Shown here: positions 6,201 through 6,327 of the stretch, piece by piece
Layout: each line of letters starts with the position of its first letter
Numbering within the stretch: position 1 is the first letter of the stretch
Assembly: GCA_028289305.1 (NCBI GenBank)
Contig: JANQQO010000125.1
Span: forward strand, 1-6,327
Direction: 5' to 3'
Origin: Rickettsiales bacterium
GTDB lineage: Bacteria > Pseudomonadota > Alphaproteobacteria > Rickettsiales > JANQQO01
Length of the DNA stretch: 6,327 nucleotides
Program-made: the position numbers and the translations under genes
The notes under the pieces: generated by a model
The model's database searches: none
Seen by the model: the letters and a program-made list of their open reading frames with translations, nothing else
Told to the model about the DNA's origin: nothing

Positions 6201-6327
6201 CAGATGAATGGCACGGGCGCCGGTGATACGCTGGATGGTCTTGGCGGACATGATACGCTGACCGGGTTGGCGGGTGCGGATAGCTTGGTGGGTAATGCTG
6301 GACTGGATGTGCTTTACGGTGGGGATG
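3264..6327 (+). CDS. Giant modular RTX-type calcium-binding surface protein, N-terminal 1021 residues (open at the right edge)
   Basis: One uninterrupted frame runs from GTG 3264 to the last base with no stop. GTG is chosen because an in-frame TAG lies at 3252-3254, AGGGGAG (3253-3259) sits just before it, and the repeat array starts at residue 8; the first in-frame ATG is much later, inside that array. Architecture: RTX nonapeptides 8-205; end-type module 206-275; Gly-Ser linker about 288-350; divergent beta-rich region about 359-537; three related mixed modules 538-823; RTX nonapeptides 824-904; end-type module 905-977; new RTX repeats from about 983. The visible part is strongly acidic (Asp, Gly, Asn, Thr rich), has very few Lys, and has no Cys or Trp. 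There is no signal peptide or membrane segment. GGxGxDxLx repeats fold as calcium-binding beta-rolls after export, usually by type I secretion using an uncleaved C-terminal signal, which would lie outside the window. Likely an adhesin or surface-layer-like protein, but the exact role is inference; no catalytic domain is seen and no secretion genes are present. Confidence 0.9.
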   Translation, partial: MSSIFGSSGDDTLIGGDAGDSLFGQLGADSILGGAVADFIQGNTGNDTLLGGLGNDHMRGGKDADQLFGEDGDDILFGENGADSLFGSMGNDSLYGGLDADRLVSGQGNDFLQGNQGGDVLFAGLGVDTVFGGKDADELHAGDGNDIMNGNIGNDTLFGDSGDDLIHGGKDNDVLSGGTGNDTLFGDKANDTLSGNEGNDRFVIAKEAGATDTITDYEISNPDELIELVGFAFTGFDQLQVTQSGTDAVVDLGDGQSLIIQSTAASALSSAGFMFTAGTSPGGASIPGGSDSSGGGSSGGSSGGSGGTSGASGGSGGSGGSGGSGGSGGSGGSGGSGGSGGSGGSGGGGSTPPSGPQSFTLTAAADDFTGGTSTDTFTTSEANFAAADSLVGGDNADTLEFTDAANIQLAELANKSGIDVLKFTVGSNNVVLSDAFVDAADSDRLLIDNGNNTLSSLDTSGVGSARDVVIGGIGQVTLADGGDNRVLVDSGVNANIVAGDGDDTVIGSTGSDDVTLGEGNEDIQTNDGNDTIRINAAITLDAGDAIDGGGGTDQLLISVGGTFDLTAIGVFSGIETITTGNTAVTMTLTNAALAVTMGSGNDTVTLGLADQNINTGGGDDTINLNPNTVSAGDVIDGGTGTDTVVLTAGGTANFTSMTSFSGIEVINTGNAAVTMTLVDGAVTVNAGTGGNTITGGAGGQTLNSGSGNDVITGGSGNDVITAGTGNDSINGGDGADTINVNQGNQTILGGAGDDIINIVGTHTFDVNDSIDGGTGSNTLNITGGGTLDFRTLTAFNNIQTVTTDNNATIITLANNNTTVLTAGSGNDVLVGGTMAETINGGSGDDNISGVDGDDEISGGDGNDFMFGGDGADTLVGGNDNDTITGSSGNDSMTGGAGDDEFRVEDLGAETDRITDFNVGNDLIDLSTFAAQFPDYTAFLATNVSDDGTDTTIDLGGGQTLILENVLEASLTRDKFALNEQMNGTGAGDTLDGLGGHDTLTGLAGADSLVGNAGLDVLYGGD
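3285..3878 (+). repeat. RTX array 1: 22 consecutive nonapeptides at the N-terminus
   Basis: Residues 8-205 divide without a single insertion or deletion into 22 units of 9 residues, for example SGDDTLIGG, TGNDTLLGG, MGNDSLYGG, TGNDTLFGD. The fourth residue of each unit is Asp throughout, and the sixth is usually Leu, Ile or Met. Such units form parallel beta-rolls with calcium between turns (two units per turn). Every fourth unit is atypical, starting K/L-D-A/N-D instead of x-G-x-D. The array ends in EGNDRFVIA. Confidence 0.95.
3879..4088 (+). other. First RTX end-type module (residues 206-275)
   Basis: Directly after array 1 comes a non-repetitive stretch: TDTITDYEISNPDELIEL, then F(233)TGFDQLQV, then SGTDAVVDLGDGQSLII, then a helix-like ALSSAGFMF. 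This resembles the conserved region that follows RTX repeats near the C-terminus of type I-secreted proteins (TD-IxDF-x-DxIDL ... GTDaxidLgdGqtltl ... L....F.F). Here it is internal and is followed by a flexible linker. A second copy lies at 5976-6194. Probably a capping fold for the beta-roll; part of the RTX CDS. Confidence 0.7.
4125..4313 (+). repeat. Gly-Ser linker, including 11 tandem GGS units
   Basis: Residues about 288-350 consist almost only of Gly and Ser; residues 313-345 (4200-4298) are 11 perfect GGS units. All six Ser codons and all four Gly codons occur, so the DNA is much less repetitive than the protein. It separates the N-terminal RTX/cap unit from the rest of the protein and ends in TPPSGP. 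It probably acts as a flexible tether. Confidence 0.9.
4338..4874 (+). other. Divergent beta-rich region of the RTX protein (residues 359-537)
   Basis: This stretch opens with FTLTAAADDFTGGTSTDTFT and carries a weak version of the later modules: DSLVGGDNADTLEF at 388-401, followed by a segment ending GIDVLKFTVG and a Val/Leu-rich strand pattern. Its end returns to RTX-like units (GDGDDTVIGSTGSDDVTLG and NDGNDTIRI). It appears to be an older, diverged copy of the module seen three times downstream. No recognised enzyme motif is present. Confidence 0.6.
4875..5732 (+). repeat. Three copies of a mixed beta/RTX module (residues 538-626, 627-761, 762-823)
   Basis: Each copy starts with D-x-ID-GG-xG (D544, D633, D768), continues through a beta-rich stretch to F-(S/N)-(G/N)-I-(E/Q) (F571, F660, F795) and a strand ending (T/I)xTL, then turns into RTX-like GGxGND units. 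The first 50 or so residues of all three align without gaps. Copies one and two begin 89 residues apart; copy two carries an additional run of RTX nonapeptides, which makes the next step 135 residues. Copy one versus two is visibly closer, with the shared segments FSGIE and AVTMTL. Copy three is the most diverged. This is repeat growth inside one coding gene. Confidence 0.85.
5376..5425 (+). repeat. 23-base perfect direct repeat at 27-base spacing
   Basis: Bases 5376-5398 and 5403-5425 are identical and begin GGTAGTGGTAATGATGTG. The offset of 27 bases equals one RTX nonapeptide (SGNDVITGG followed by SGNDVITAG). The other units in this gene differ widely at synonymous sites, so this pair looks like a recent in-frame duplication of one unit. 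Confidence 0.85.
5733..5975 (+). repeat. RTX array 2: 9 consecutive nonapeptides (residues 824-904)
   Basis: Nine units without gaps: SGNDVLVGG, TMAETINGG, SGDDNISGV, DGDDEISGG, DGNDFMFGG, DGADTLVGG, NDNDTITGS, SGNDSMTGG, AGDDEFRVE. The second unit is degenerate (TMAE instead of xGxD). The seventh unit again has Asp in place of Gly at its second position, as in array 1. The array leads straight into the second end-type module. Confidence 0.93.
5976..6194 (+). other. Second RTX end-type module (residues 905-977)
   Basis: After array 2 the protein reads TDRITDFNVGNDLIDLSTF, then DDGTDTTIDLGGGQTLIL, then ASLTRDKFAL. It shares the order of conserved points with the module at 3879-4088: TDxITD(Y/F), a hydrophobic I(E/D)L, GTDxxxDLGxGQxLI and a final L....F. 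It is followed by new RTX repeats rather than a stop codon, so this copy is internal too. Confidence 0.75.
6210..6327 (+). repeat. Start of a third RTX array (truncated by the window edge)
   Basis: From residue 983 the frame reads GTGAGDTLDGLGGHDTLTGL and continues with GADSLVG and GLDVLYGGD to the edge. These are at least four further nonapeptide units. They show that the protein extends well beyond the second end-type module. Confidence 0.9.

Overview
The window comes from a bacterial chromosome, most likely an alphaproteobacterium. Three things point there: the gene order rpoZ - rel - pdxJ, the presence of one bifunctional RelA/SpoT-type protein, and a perfect CtrA-type box (TTAA-N7-TTAAC) in front of a surface-protein gene. 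Genus cannot be read from the sequence; GC looks moderate.

The left 2.9 kb is a conserved housekeeping block on the minus strand. Read in transcription order it holds rpoZ (RNA polymerase omega subunit, with a long acidic tail), then rel ((p)ppGpp synthetase/hydrolase, all domains intact), then the first 47 codons of pdxJ (pyridoxine 5'-phosphate synthase), which runs off the left edge. rel and pdxJ are tightly coupled: the pdxJ ribosome site overlaps the end of rel. Between rpoZ and rel lies a palindromic repeat of about 70 bp. It stays open in the rel frame and can mislead start prediction; the likely rel protein has 721 residues, not 752.

A divergent intergenic region of about 385 bp separates this block from the right half. 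It holds a plausible rpoZ promoter, a small dyad and the CtrA-type box.

The right 3.06 kb is a single open frame on the plus strand. It starts at a GTG (3264) and is still open at the right edge (at least 1021 residues). It encodes a large, very acidic, modular RTX-type calcium-binding protein with no Cys or Trp in the visible part. The order of parts is: an uninterrupted array of 22 nonapeptides at the very N-terminus; a module resembling the region that normally ends RTX proteins; a Gly-Ser linker of about 63 residues; a divergent beta-rich region; three copies of a mixed beta/RTX module; a second nonapeptide array; a second end-type module; and the beginning of a third array. It is probably a type I-secreted adhesin or surface-layer-like protein, but no secretion genes are visible. 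The most unusual points are the N-terminal placement of RTX repeats, the 36-residue super-period inside the first array, the two internal end-type modules, and the possible CtrA control.
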